DNA from: Nitrospirillum viridazoti
Lineage (GTDB): Bacteria; Pseudomonadota; Alphaproteobacteria; Azospirillales; Azospirillaceae
Length of the DNA stretch: 64,000 nucleotides
Assembly: GCF_007827975.1 (NCBI RefSeq)
Contig: NZ_VITT01000012.1
Direction: 5' to 3' (one strand)
How positions within the stretch are numbered: position 1 is the first letter of the stretch; every line of letters starts with the position of its first letter. Below the pieces are notes generated by a model. It made no database searches and was not told the origin of the DNA. It saw nothing but the letters and a program-made list of their open reading frames with translations. A program made the position numbers and the translations under genes. Below, piece by piece: positions 42,223 to 50,284 of this stretch.

Positions 42223-43182
42223 TCAGGGCGCGGCGCAGAGGGGGATGGGCCGGGGCGGCGGCGGGGGATGGTCGCGCCGGTACTGGGCGATCAGCGGCGC
42301 CAGCGCCCCCTGGGGCCAGTAGACCGGGGAGCCGATGGCCCGCAGGCAGGCGGCATTCCAATAGGCGCCCGCATCCCCATGCGCGACGGCGGCGATGTCG
42401 GCGGCCTCGGGATAGAGGTACAGCGTGGTGGGCGCGTCCTTCACCGCCGCCACGAGGGCGGCGGCGTCGGTGGGCGACCAGCTGGTGCAGCCGTTGCTGC
42501 GCCCGCCGGTATAGTCCACCAGCGTGCCCTGGAGGACATAGCCGCCGTCATCGGCGTGGGGGTCGTGCGGGTCCCGGCGTCGGCAGAGGCCCTTCAGGGT
42601 CAGGGCGGCGTGGCCGCCGATGGCGCGTGGGCGGGCGTTGGCGGCGTCGCCCTCCCCCTCGAACTGCACGAAGGACCGCACCAGGGGCACGTCGCCGCCG
42701 CCGGCCGCACGGTAGAAGCCCTTGAAGCTGTCCTTGATCTCGGCCGTGACATAGGCGCCGCCGGCCGTCAGTTCCGAATCCTGGGCGTTGCCGAAGTTCT
42801 TGGCGCACTCCCGCCCATTGGTGAAGTCGGCCAGGCCGTCGAGGCGGCGCCCCGCGCCGTGGCCGGCGGGAATGGCCTGGAAGGTTTGCGCGGCCTCGCA
42901 GATCACATAGAACCGGCGGCCGGGTCCGCCATCCTCCGCGGTGTTGGGCCGCGTCGCGTCCATGGCGAAGTAGCAGGGGTTGCGCACCGCGCCCTCCGCC
43001 ACCTTACGCCGATAGAGCGCCCGCGCCCGGGCCAGGACCAGCGGCGCGATCTGGCCCTCCCCCTCCCCGACATGGGCGGCCAGCCAGGCCGGAACGTCCG
43101 GCGCCGGACCCGCCTGGGCCATGGGCATCCCTGGAGCCACAAGGCTGAGGAGCAGCGCCGCCCCGATGCATATCGCCTTCAT
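42223..43182 (-). CDS. Exported murein L,D-transpeptidase catalytic-domain (YkuD_2-like) protein
   Basis: This 319-residue protein has a signal peptide (KAICIGAALLLSLVAPGMPM). The catalytic-domain pattern is recognisable: RRFYVICEAAQTFQAIPAGH, a FTNGRECAKNFGNAQDSELT block in place of the usual FSN-GS, and the Cys motif GGRSNGCTSW (Cys232). The usual HG before the Cys loop is replaced by VLQGTLVD, so the His normally needed for catalysis is not where expected. It may be a divergent or inactive member. It lies 45 bases upstream of tag and is divergent from the flavin reductase. Confidence 0.75.
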   Translation of the reverse strand: MKAICIGAALLLSLVAPGMPMAQAGPAPDVPAWLAAHVGEGEGQIAPLVLARARALYRRKVAEGAVRNPCYFAMDATRPNTAEDGGPGRRFYVICEAAQTFQAIPAGHGAGRRLDGLADFTNGRECAKNFGNAQDSELTAGGAYVTAEIKDSFKGFYRAAGGGDVPLVRSFVQFEGEGDAANARPRAIGGHAALTLKGLCRRRDPHDPHADDGGYVLQGTLVDYTGGRSNGCTSWSPTDAAALVAAVKDAPTTLYLYPEAADIAAVAHGDAGAYWNAACLRAIGSPVYWPQGALAPLIAQYRRDHPPPPPRPIPLCAAP

Positions 43183-43340
43183 CCGCGTCGGTCCCGGTCC
43201 CACGCCTTTACCCGCTGTTTTCCTGGCGCCCTGGCGCGCACATGCCAGTATAGCGCCCATCGGTTATAGTGCCCATTGGCCCGCGCGGGCCCTCGGAAAA
43301 TCCGGGATGCGGCGGCGCGGCCTGGAAGCAGGGGGTGATC

Positions 43341-43883
43341 ATGGAGATCCTGCCACTCGGCAAGGCCTTCACGTTGCTGGAACCGGGGCCGGTGGTCCTG
43401 GTCACCACCAGCGATGGCCGCAAGGACAATGTCATGACCATCACCTGGACCATGGTGCTGGACTTCGCGGCGAAGTTCGCCATCACCACCGGCCCCTGGA
43501 ATTATTCCTACGGCGCGCTGATGGATACCCGGGAATGCGTGCTGTCCATCCCCACGGCCGACCTGATCGACACCGCCGTCGGCATCGGCACCTGCTCCGG
43601 CCGGGATACGGACAAGTTCGCGAAATTCGGCCTGAGCCGGGCACCGGCCCGGCATGTCCGGGCCCCCTTGATCCCGGAATGCCTGGCCAACATCGAGTGC
43701 CGCGTCATCGACATCGTCGACCCGCACGGCATCATCGTGCTGGAGGGCGTCGTCGCCCATATCGATACCGCCCGGGAGGAGCGCCGCATGCTGCATGCCG
43801 TGGGCGACGGCACCTTCATCATCGACGGCCCCGTGCTGGACCGGAAGGAGATGATGCGGTCTAAGCTGCCCGGCGGGCTGTAG
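43341..43883 (+). CDS. Flavin reductase family protein
   Basis: This 180-residue protein has the FMN-binding split-barrel fold of flavin reductase-like proteins: EPGPVVLVTTSDGRKDNVMT (substrate and FMN loop), then ECVLSIPTADLIDTAVGIGT, typical of this class. The ATG at 43341 is preceded by GGGGGT. The usual partner, a monooxygenase, is not adjacent. The convergent OprB gene is 51 bases away, with a hairpin in between. Confidence 0.88.
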   Translation: MEILPLGKAFTLLEPGPVVLVTTSDGRKDNVMTITWTMVLDFAAKFAITTGPWNYSYGALMDTRECVLSIPTADLIDTAVGIGTCSGRDTDKFAKFGLSRAPARHVRAPLIPECLANIECRVIDIVDPHGIIVLEGVVAHIDTAREERRMLHAVGDGTFIIDGPVLDRKEMMRSKLPGGL

Positions 43884-43927
43884 AGCAGATCGCCAGGGTG
43901 GAATCACCTTTGGGCGTGAAGCTGCTC
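43883..43927. terminator. Composite hairpin between convergent flavin reductase and oprB
   Basis: GAGCAG (43883-43888) pairs with CTGCTC (43922-43927). Inside, GGTG (43897-43900) pairs with CACC (43905-43908) around a GAAT loop. There is no U-tract; it could be a bidirectional 3' end or a repeat element. Confidence 0.4.
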
Positions 43928-43934
43928 GCTGAGC

Positions 43935-45461
43935 CTACAGGCGCACGCTGGTGCGCAGGCCCAGCACCAGGCCGTCGCCCACCGCGCTGGTGCGGCCGGG
44001 CACCAGGACGTTGCCGCCGGGGTGCACGACATACTGCACATTGGGTTGCAGCGTGGCCCAGCCGGCCACCACGGCCTGGTAGCTGAGTTCCACCAGCAAC
44101 TCATGGTCCCGCACCGGATAATAGGGCCGGCCGTAGTGGCGGTAGTCCTGGTCCAGGCCGGCGGCGGCGGAGCCGATCTGGGCGTAGGCCACGGCCAGGC
44201 CGGCGGTGTCGTCGGGCCAGACGGGCAGCAGGCCCTTCCAGGTCAGGCCGCCATCGGCGTAGAAGGCGATGAGGTTGCGGTCGGCCGGTGCGCCCGCCAG
44301 GCGCAGGAAGGCAGCCAGGCCCCCGTCCGGCTTGTCGCCCGTGTGCCACAGCGGCACGTCGGCCACGCCATAGACGCCCCAGTCGTTCCGCCGGGTCGCC
44401 GGCACACCGCCGGAGCTTGGGTCGGCCAGGGTCTCGCCGCTGGCGGCGTGGTGCTCATCGCTGAAGGGGCCGCCGTGGAACCACGCGCCCAGCTTGAACA
44501 CCGGCGCCTGGCCGCCATTGCCCCAGGGGCCGCCCTCGTCCACCGCCGGCTGGTACTGCGCCTCCATGAGGGTGAAGACATCGCCGGAGAAGCTGAAGGT
44601 GGTGCCGCTGGGGTCCAGGGCCTGGGCCTCACCGATCGCGCTGCCCGCCGGGTTGCCGGAGAAGACGGCGCCCAGGACGGTCAGCTCCGGCGTGGCGGAG
44701 ACCTGGACGCGGGCGCCCGGCGTCGCCAGGGGATAGGCCGGGCCGCCGCCGGGCAGGTCGGCGCCGGTGATGGCCTGCCAGCCAAAGGTGCCGTTCACGA
44801 ACAGGGCGGACCCCCGGCTGGTGACGAACTCGTCATCCGCCGCCAGCTGGCCCACGCGCAGGGAGACTTGGCCGTCCCACAGGGCCTGTTGCGCCCACAG
44901 GGTGAACAGGCGGGCGCCGGGCAGCGCCTCGATATTGCTGACGGTGGCGATGTTCTGCAGGCAGCAGCGGCTGAGCCCGTGGCCGTGGATGCCGTAGGCG
45001 GTGGCGTGGAACAGCAGGCCGTGCCAGTCGAAGGCCGTCTGGGCGTCCAGCTCCACCGTCGCCTCGAACCGGCCGTCGCCCGCCGTGTCGCGCTTCACCC
45101 CACCCTGGGTCAGGCCGAACACCTCGCCCACATAGACCAGGTTCAGGGCCAGGCCGTTATCCGCCAGCCGGCCGCGCAGGCCGCCCCAGTTACCCGTCAG
45201 GCCATCACGGTCCCAGAAGCCGGGCGGGGCGGCCAGATCAGGCGCAGGCGCCTCGGCGGAGCCATCGGCACCCGGCTGCGACCCCGGCAGTTGGGTAGAG
45301 GCCGGCTGGGCCGAGGCCGGTTGGGTAGAGGTCGGCTGGGGCGCCGGCGCCTGCAGGGAGCCGAGCTGGTCCGCCGCCTGCTGCGCCCGGGCGGGCACGC
45401 AGGCCAGTGCGGTCGCCAGCCCCAGGGTGGTCCGGAAAAGGGCGTGGCCGACCATCCGCAT
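43935..45461 (-). CDS. oprB: Carbohydrate-selective porin, OprB family
   Basis: This 508-residue outer-membrane protein has a signal peptide (FRTTLGLATALACVPARAQ), then a low-complexity Gln/Pro/Thr/Ser/Ala stretch of about 50 residues. The OprB barrel begins with FWDRDGLTGNWGGLRGRLAD and ends LVLGLRTSVRL. OprB proteins let sugars and related small molecules cross the outer membrane. The ATG at 45461 has GGGGGAC upstream. It is just downstream of a small exported-protein gene (10-base gap), so the two are probably co-transcribed. Confidence 0.9.
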   Translation of the reverse strand: MRMVGHALFRTTLGLATALACVPARAQQAADQLGSLQAPAPQPTSTQPASAQPASTQLPGSQPGADGSAEAPAPDLAAPPGFWDRDGLTGNWGGLRGRLADNGLALNLVYVGEVFGLTQGGVKRDTAGDGRFEATVELDAQTAFDWHGLLFHATAYGIHGHGLSRCCLQNIATVSNIEALPGARLFTLWAQQALWDGQVSLRVGQLAADDEFVTSRGSALFVNGTFGWQAITGADLPGGGPAYPLATPGARVQVSATPELTVLGAVFSGNPAGSAIGEAQALDPSGTTFSFSGDVFTLMEAQYQPAVDEGGPWGNGGQAPVFKLGAWFHGGPFSDEHHAASGETLADPSSGGVPATRRNDWGVYGVADVPLWHTGDKPDGGLAAFLRLAGAPADRNLIAFYADGGLTWKGLLPVWPDDTAGLAVAYAQIGSAAAGLDQDYRHYGRPYYPVRDHELLVELSYQAVVAGWATLQPNVQYVVHPGGNVLVPGRTSAVGDGLVLGLRTSVRL

Positions 45462-45471
45462 CCCCGTCCCC

Positions 45472-46005
45472 CTACTGTGCCGCGGCATCGAGGATGCGCC
45501 GCGTCATGTCGCTGATGAAGGTCTGCAGGTCGGCGTCCCGCCGCCCGCCCTGCACCTCCACCTGGCCGAAGACCTGGGCCTGGTAGCGGCCGCCGCGATA
45601 GAGCCGCAGTTCCACCGAGATCAGGCGGTGCGTGCCGAACAGCCGGCCGGCGGCGGAACGGGGCGGCCCCACGCTGCGCGAGGCGCCGGCGGCATAGGGG
45701 TTGGGGCGGAAGGTCCATTCCACACGGTCGGACGCCGCCCCGTCCGGCGTGGCGGCACCGGCGGCGACGAACGATTGCCCGCCGCCGGGCGTGTTCTTGC
45801 CGGCGGTGTTCATCACGACGGCCAGAAAGGGCGGCACCTCCCGCGGCAGGAAGCCCGGCAGGTCGCCGACGGCGGTCACCGCCAGGACGCCGCCCTCGGC
45901 CAGGGCGGGGAAGGCCCGGCCGGCCAGCGCCACGGCCCCCATGCCCAGCACCACACCCCGGCGGGACGGCAGCGGCAGGGGGACGGACGGCAGGCGGCGC
46001 GGCAT
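45472..46005 (-). CDS. Exported protein with Tat-like signal, unknown function
   Basis: This 177-residue protein opens with a twin-arginine-like signal (PSRRGVVLGMGAVALAGRAF then ALA-EG). The mature part (VLAVTAVGDLPGFLPREVPP, then VEWTFRPNPYAAGASRSVGP) matches no family I can name. The start at 46005 is preferred; a longer frame from 46098 has no ribosome-binding site. It is ten bases upstream of oprB and may help or depend on that porin, but this is only positional. Confidence 0.65.
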   Translation of the reverse strand: MPRRLPSVPLPLPSRRGVVLGMGAVALAGRAFPALAEGGVLAVTAVGDLPGFLPREVPPFLAVVMNTAGKNTPGGGQSFVAAGAATPDGAASDRVEWTFRPNPYAAGASRSVGPPRSAAGRLFGTHRLISVELRLYRGGRYQAQVFGQVEVQGGRRDADLQTFISDMTRRILDAAAQ

Positions 46006-46171
46006 CACGGCATCTCGGCAAACACCCAGGATGGCGATTGAGATAGCAGACGCCAGCGCCCGACGCCGCCGCAACCCATCGTTGTCACAAAACAACAACG
46101 AAAAGGCCGGGCCCGGCTTATACGCGTGGCATTTGATCGTGACCGCTCAAATGCCCCCTCAGTCGCCGGGC

Positions 46172-46219
46172 GCCCGCAGTCGCGGGCTACAGCGGCACGA
46201 ATCAAAATCTCGTGCCGCT
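46172..46219 (-). repeat. REP-type palindrome, copy 1, plus adjoining hairpin
   Basis: On the minus strand GTAG heads a stem GCCCGC-GACT-GCGGGC (46187-46172), and a second perfect ten-base-pair hairpin AGCGGCACGA/TCGTGCCGCT lies at 46191-46219. The same GTAG-headed stem with compensating base changes recurs at 50.2 and (with CTAG head) 54.5 kb. Confidence 0.7.
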
Positions 46220-46240
46220 GGTATCATGAGAAACGCGCCC

Positions 46241-46277
46241 ATAAGAAAAGGCCGGGCGCATGACGCGTCCGGCCTTT
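46241..46277 (-). terminator. Rho-independent terminator of bfr
   Basis: On the minus strand AAAGGCCGG (46277-46269) pairs with CCGGCCTTT (46255-46247), nine pairs, followed by TCTTATG. It begins 31 bases after the bfr stop. Confidence 0.75.
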
Positions 46278-46307
46278 CCCCAAGTTCCGTGCCGACGGAG
46301 CGACGTC

Positions 46308-46784
46308 TTACGACTCCGACCCCATCTGCTCCTGCTGGTAGTTCTGCAGGCCCACGCGCTGGATCAGGTCCTGCTGGGTTTCCAGCCAATCGATGTGCTC
46401 TTCGGTGTCTTCCAGGATTTCCCGCAGGATCTCCTTGCTCTGGAAGTCGCGCACCGATTCGGCGTAGGTCATGGCGTCCTGCAGGCAGGTGCGGTTGTGC
46501 CGCTCGATGGACAGGTCGCCCTCGAACATCTCCGGCACGTCCTCGCCGATCTTCAGCTTCAGCAGGTCCTGCAGGTTGGGCAGGCCCTCCAGGAACAGGA
46601 TGCGCTCGATCAGCTTGTCGGCGTGCTTCATCTCGCCGATGGATTCCTCATAGACCTTCTTGGCCAGGCGCATCAGGCCCCAGTTCTTCAGCATGCGGGC
46701 ATGCAGGAAGTACTGGTTGATGGCGGTCAGTTCGTTGGTGAGGATCTTGTTCAAGTGAACGATGACCTGCGGATCGCCCTTCAT
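46308..46784 (-). CDS. bfr: Bacterioferritin
   Basis: This 158-residue ferritin keeps the E. coli Bfr numbering. The haem ligand Met52 and ferroxidase ligands Glu18, Glu51, His54, Glu94 and His130 are present. Position 127, Glu in the E. coli protein, is Thr here (LEDTEEHIDW), so the second ExxH motif is broken. Glu128 or Glu129 might substitute. Bfr stores iron as a mineral core, released through Bfd. The ATG at 46784 follows AAGGAGA, about ten bases upstream. It has a strong terminator and lies downstream of kup. Confidence 0.95.
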   Translation of the reverse strand: MKGDPQVIVHLNKILTNELTAINQYFLHARMLKNWGLMRLAKKVYEESIGEMKHADKLIERILFLEGLPNLQDLLKLKIGEDVPEMFEGDLSIERHNRTCLQDAMTYAESVRDFQSKEILREILEDTEEHIDWLETQQDLIQRVGLQNYQQEQMGSES

Positions 46785-46832
46785 CACTAATTCTCCTTAT
46801 AGGCGGGGCCCATCCCCAAACCGGACCACGAC

Positions 46833-46886
46833 ACCGTCTGCCGCGCGGCGCTTGCAAAAGTGTTCCAGTGGCGCGCGGCAGACGGT
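46833..46886. repeat. Perfect 15-base inverted repeat between kup and bfr
   Basis: ACCGTCTGCCGCGCG (46833-46847) and CGCGCGGCAGACGGT (46872-46886) are exact complements with a 24-base spacer. Neither side has a U-tract, so it is not a standard terminator. It sits about 50 bases upstream of the bfr start. Confidence 0.6.
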
Positions 46887-46898
46887 ACCAGGGACCGA

Positions 46899-48794
46899 TT
46901 AAACTTCGACTTGGGTCCCCAATTCCACCACGCGATTGGGCGGAATGTCGAAAAACGTCGTTGCGGACAAGGCCGTGGCCGACAGGGCGATGAAGACCTG
47001 CTCCTGCCAGCGGGTGAGGTCGGAACGGGAAGACGGCACCAGGGTCTCGCGCCCCAGGAAGAACGAGGTCTCCGCCAAATCGATGGCCAGGCCCAGCGGG
47101 CGGCACTCGGCCAGGGCGCGCGGCACGTTGGGCTGCTCCATGAAGCCGAAATGGGCGGTGACGGAGAAGAAGCCCTTGCCCAGCTTTTCCATCGACACGC
47201 GGCGCTCGCGCGTCACCCACGGCACCTCTTCCGTCAGCACCCGCATCAGCACCACGCGCTCATGCAGCACCTTGTTGTGCTTCAGGTTGTGCAGCAGGGC
47301 GTGGGGCACCTTGTCGACGCTGCCGGTCATGAACACGGCGGTACCGGCCACGCGCACCGGCGTGCGGTCCGCCCGTTCCAGGAACAGCGACATGGGCAGG
47401 GCGTCGCGATAGATGCGGTCGTACAGCACCTTGCGCCCCAGCCGCCAGGTGGAGACCAGCACGAACACCGCCAGGCCCACGGTCAGGGGCAGCCAGCCGC
47501 CCTGGGGGATCTTCAGGCAGTTGGCGGTCAGGAAGCTGAAGTCGATGAACAGGAAGAAGCCGAAGACGACGGCGGCGCGCGGCCGGCTCCACCCCCACAC
47601 GTCGCGGGCGGTGAACAGCGCCATGATGGTGGTGATGGCCATGCTGCCCGTCACCGCCAGGCCATAGGCGTCGGTCAGCTTGGCGGAACTGCCGAACATG
47701 ATCACCAGCGCCGCCACGGCCACCAGCAGAGCCCAGTTGATGCGCGGCACATAGACCTGGCCGATCTCGCTTTCCGAGGTGTGGCGGATTTCCATGCGGG
47801 GCATGTAGCCCAGCTGCACTGCCTGGCGGGTCAGTGAGAACACGCCGGAGATGACGGCCTGGCTGGCGATGATGGTGGCCGCCGTGGACAGCACCACCAG
47901 GGGCAGCAGCAGGAACTCCGGCACCAGCAGGAAGAAGGGGTTGTCGATGGCCTCGGGCTTGCTGAGCAGCAGGGCGCCCTGGCCGAAATAGTTCAGCACC
48001 AGCGCTGGGAAGACCAGGCCCACCCAGGCGTGGCGGATGGGCTGGCGGCCGAAGTGGCCCATGTCGGCGTAGAGCGCCTCACCACCGGTGAAGGACAGGA
48101 CGGCGGCGCCCAGGATGTAGAACACCGACCAGCCGTGGTTGAAGGCCAGATCCAGGGCATAGCGCGGGTCCAGCGCCTTCAGCACGTGGGGCACGTGGAT
48201 GATGTGCACCAGGCCCATAGCGCCCAGGCAGGCGAACCAGAAGCACATCACCGGCCCGAACAGCCGGCCGACCGTGTTGGTGCCGCCGCTCTGGATCAGG
48301 AACAGCCCCACCAGGATGACCACGGTGATGGGCACCACCCAATGCTGCACGTCGGGGGCGGAAATCTCCAGCCCCTCCACCGCCGACAGCACGGATACGG
48401 CCGGGGTGATCATGCCGTCGCCGTAGAACAGCGCCAGGCCCAGCATGGCCAGCACGGTCATGAGCCGGCGTTGCGAGCGCGACCGGTCCTTGCCGCTGAG
48501 TGCCAGGGTGGAGAGGGAAAGGATGCCGCCCTCGCCCTTGTTGTCGGCGCGCAGGATGAGGACGACGTACTTCAACGTCACCACCAGCACCAGCGACCAC
48601 ACCACCATCGACAGGAAGCCGAAGATGTTGGCCTCGTTCAGCGGCATGCCCGTGATGGCCGGGTCGAACGCCGTGTGCATGGTGTAGAGGGGGCTGGTGC
48701 CGATGTCGCCGTAGACGACACCCAAAGCCCCGAGGGTCAGGGCCCAGTGGCGGCGACCGGCGTCGTGCTGGTCGCTAGAGTGGCTGGATTGCAT
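46899..48794 (-). CDS. kup: Potassium uptake protein Kup
   Basis: This 631-residue K+ transporter of the KUP/HAK family starts with the diagnostic LTLGALGVVYGDIGTSPLYT (about 17-36), followed by about twelve membrane helices and a C-terminal cytoplasmic domain (KVPHALLHNLKHNKVLHERV). It drives K+ into the cell with protons, mainly under acid or osmotic stress. It has no clear ribosome-binding site at the ATG (48794). It diverges from a Kir channel gene across 300 bases. A perfect 15-base inverted repeat lies just after its stop. Confidence 0.95.
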   Translation of the reverse strand: MQSSHSSDQHDAGRRHWALTLGALGVVYGDIGTSPLYTMHTAFDPAITGMPLNEANIFGFLSMVVWSLVLVVTLKYVVLILRADNKGEGGILSLSTLALSGKDRSRSQRRLMTVLAMLGLALFYGDGMITPAVSVLSAVEGLEISAPDVQHWVVPITVVILVGLFLIQSGGTNTVGRLFGPVMCFWFACLGAMGLVHIIHVPHVLKALDPRYALDLAFNHGWSVFYILGAAVLSFTGGEALYADMGHFGRQPIRHAWVGLVFPALVLNYFGQGALLLSKPEAIDNPFFLLVPEFLLLPLVVLSTAATIIASQAVISGVFSLTRQAVQLGYMPRMEIRHTSESEIGQVYVPRINWALLVAVAALVIMFGSSAKLTDAYGLAVTGSMAITTIMALFTARDVWGWSRPRAAVVFGFFLFIDFSFLTANCLKIPQGGWLPLTVGLAVFVLVSTWRLGRKVLYDRIYRDALPMSLFLERADRTPVRVAGTAVFMTGSVDKVPHALLHNLKHNKVLHERVVLMRVLTEEVPWVTRERRVSMEKLGKGFFSVTAHFGFMEQPNVPRALAECRPLGLAIDLAETSFFLGRETLVPSSRSDLTRWQEQVFIALSATALSATTFFDIPPNRVVELGTQVEV

Positions 48795-49094
48795 CGGTGG
48801 GGATCGGCGTGGACTGCGTTAGGATGACGTGTTCTGGGACCGGTCGGGGCACATGGCTAAAAGAGATAGGTATCCGATAGCAACGAAACGACAGTTGAAA
48901 CACGACATCGGTGGCAAAGCGGCCGGATCGACCACGCCACCACCCTGGGACGGATTACGACCGCAGTCAACCATGACATCGCAGGTGCAACATCGGGTAG
49001 GTCCCGCCGGCGCTTGAAAAAACGACATTTCTCGCCGCTTGGGCTATGGTGGCGGCAGCCCCGCAACCCCCGCTGAACAAACGGTTTTTCGCCC
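48795..49094. other. Divergent region kup / Kir channel
   Basis: I see no gene, known riboswitch or strong promoter in these 300 bases. Short open frames on both strands lack ribosome-binding sites. Confidence 0.6.
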
Positions 49095-50030
49095 GTGCCG
49101 CCTCATCGCCGACTGGCCCGCCTACACCAACGCCGCATCACCGTCGACGGCCGCCCCTTCGCCACCCTGATGGGGGTGCCGGCCTTGCGCTGGCAGGATC
49201 CCTACCACTTCCTGCTCAGCATCTCATGGGGCGGATTCTTCGGCTTGGCGCTGGCCATCTACCTGATCGCCAACCTGATTTTCGCCGGCCTGTACCTGAT
49301 GGAGCCGGGCGGCGTCACCAACGCCCGCATCGGGTCCTTCACCGACGCCTTCTTCTTCAGCGTGCAGACGCTGGGCACCATGGGCTATGGCGTCATGGCG
49401 CCCAACACCGTCTACGCCAATAGCGTGGCGGCCGCCGAGTCCTTCACCGGCATGCTGGGCGTGGCCCAGATCACCGGCCTGATCTTCGCCCGCTTCTCCC
49501 GTCCCAAGGCGCTGATCCTGTTCAGCCGCAACATCCTGTTCACCCAGCATGACGGGCACCCGGTGCTGATGCTGCGGGCGGGCAACACGCGCGGCAACCA
49601 GATCCTGGAGGCCGAGGCCAGTGTGTCGTTCAGCACCATGCGCATCACGGAGGAGGGCACCATGATGCGCGGGTTTGAGGAGTTGAAGCTGGTGCGGGCC
49701 AAGTCGCCCCTATTCGCCCTGTCCTGGACCATCGTTCACCGCATCGATGAGAGCAGCCCGCTATACGGCCAGACGGAATGGACCCTGCGGCAAAGCCATG
49801 CGACCTTCATCGTTCTGCTGAGCGGCACCGACGAAAACTATTCACAGAAGGTCTACAGCCGCAAAACTTACCAGGCCGCCGATGTCCTGTGGGGCCAGCG
49901 TTTCGTCGACATCATCAAGGTGCACGATGACGGCCACCGCCTGCTGGATTTCGGCCGCTTCCATGACACCGAGCCGCAGCGGCTGCCCAAGCCGCGGTCG
50001 GATGGGGGGCCAAGTCAACCGACCACATAA
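49095..50030 (+). CDS. Inward-rectifier K+ channel (KirBac type)
   Basis: This 311-residue protein has two membrane helices (about 43-67 and 111-134) around a pore with selectivity filter TMGYGV (95-100). Residues about 140-285 form the C-terminal cytoplasmic Ig-like domain characteristic of Kir channels (SVSFSTMRITEEGTMMRGFE). An amphipathic helix before TM1 (WQDPYHFLLSISWGGFF) is typical of the family. It is divergent from kup. An active K+ importer beside a gated K+ channel suggests a potassium homeostasis pair. Confidence 0.93.
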   Translation: MPPHRRLARLHQRRITVDGRPFATLMGVPALRWQDPYHFLLSISWGGFFGLALAIYLIANLIFAGLYLMEPGGVTNARIGSFTDAFFFSVQTLGTMGYGVMAPNTVYANSVAAAESFTGMLGVAQITGLIFARFSRPKALILFSRNILFTQHDGHPVLMLRAGNTRGNQILEAEASVSFSTMRITEEGTMMRGFEELKLVRAKSPLFALSWTIVHRIDESSPLYGQTEWTLRQSHATFIVLLSGTDENYSQKVYSRKTYQAADVLWGQRFVDIIKVHDDGHRLLDFGRFHDTEPQRLPKPRSDGGPSQPTT

Positions 50031-50123
50031 ACGGGCGTTAACAACTGGCCGATATACGCCCGACCTTGCCGGCGCGGCTTAGCTTGGGTTCCCCCAAACA
50101 CCGGGCGACCGCTTGTCGGGTTG

Positions 50124-50225
50124 TTCCCTCATGCGCCGGATGCCGCCGTCCGGCGGTTTGGCTTCCTCATTTTGCAGTCCGCTGACGCTCCTCGCAAAAC
50201 TCCGGCGGACGCAATCGCGCCCTAC
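50124..50225 (-). repeat. Composite REP element, copy 2
   Basis: On the minus strand, from 50225: GTAG head, stem GGGCGC-GATT-GCGTCC, a central hairpin with TTTTGC/GCAAAA arms, then a second stem CCGCC-GTCC-GGCGG (read on the plus strand) and tail ending TGAGGG. It matches copy 3 (54.5 kb) over its full length with compensating changes in the stems. Confidence 0.75.
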
Positions 50226-50284
50226 GACGGCATGGTTTCCCATGCCGCCGCTCTTACCGGGCTACCGTCTTACTGGGCGCCCTC

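Larger units (their letters stand above)
46006..46307. other. Intergenic region with REP element and terminator
   Basis: This 302-base region holds no gene. It contains the palindrome GCCGGGCCCGGC near 46107, a REP-type element with a second hairpin (46172-46219), and the bacterioferritin terminator (46241-46277). Confidence 0.75.

Noticed and set aside
46248..46278. The bfr terminator hairpin as part of the REP family
   Set aside because: It lacks the GTAG head and GAYY loop, and has a U-tract, so it is an ordinary terminator.
48795..49094. A c-di-AMP or K+ riboswitch before kup
   Set aside because: I could not match the conserved bases of a known class; a covariance search would be needed.
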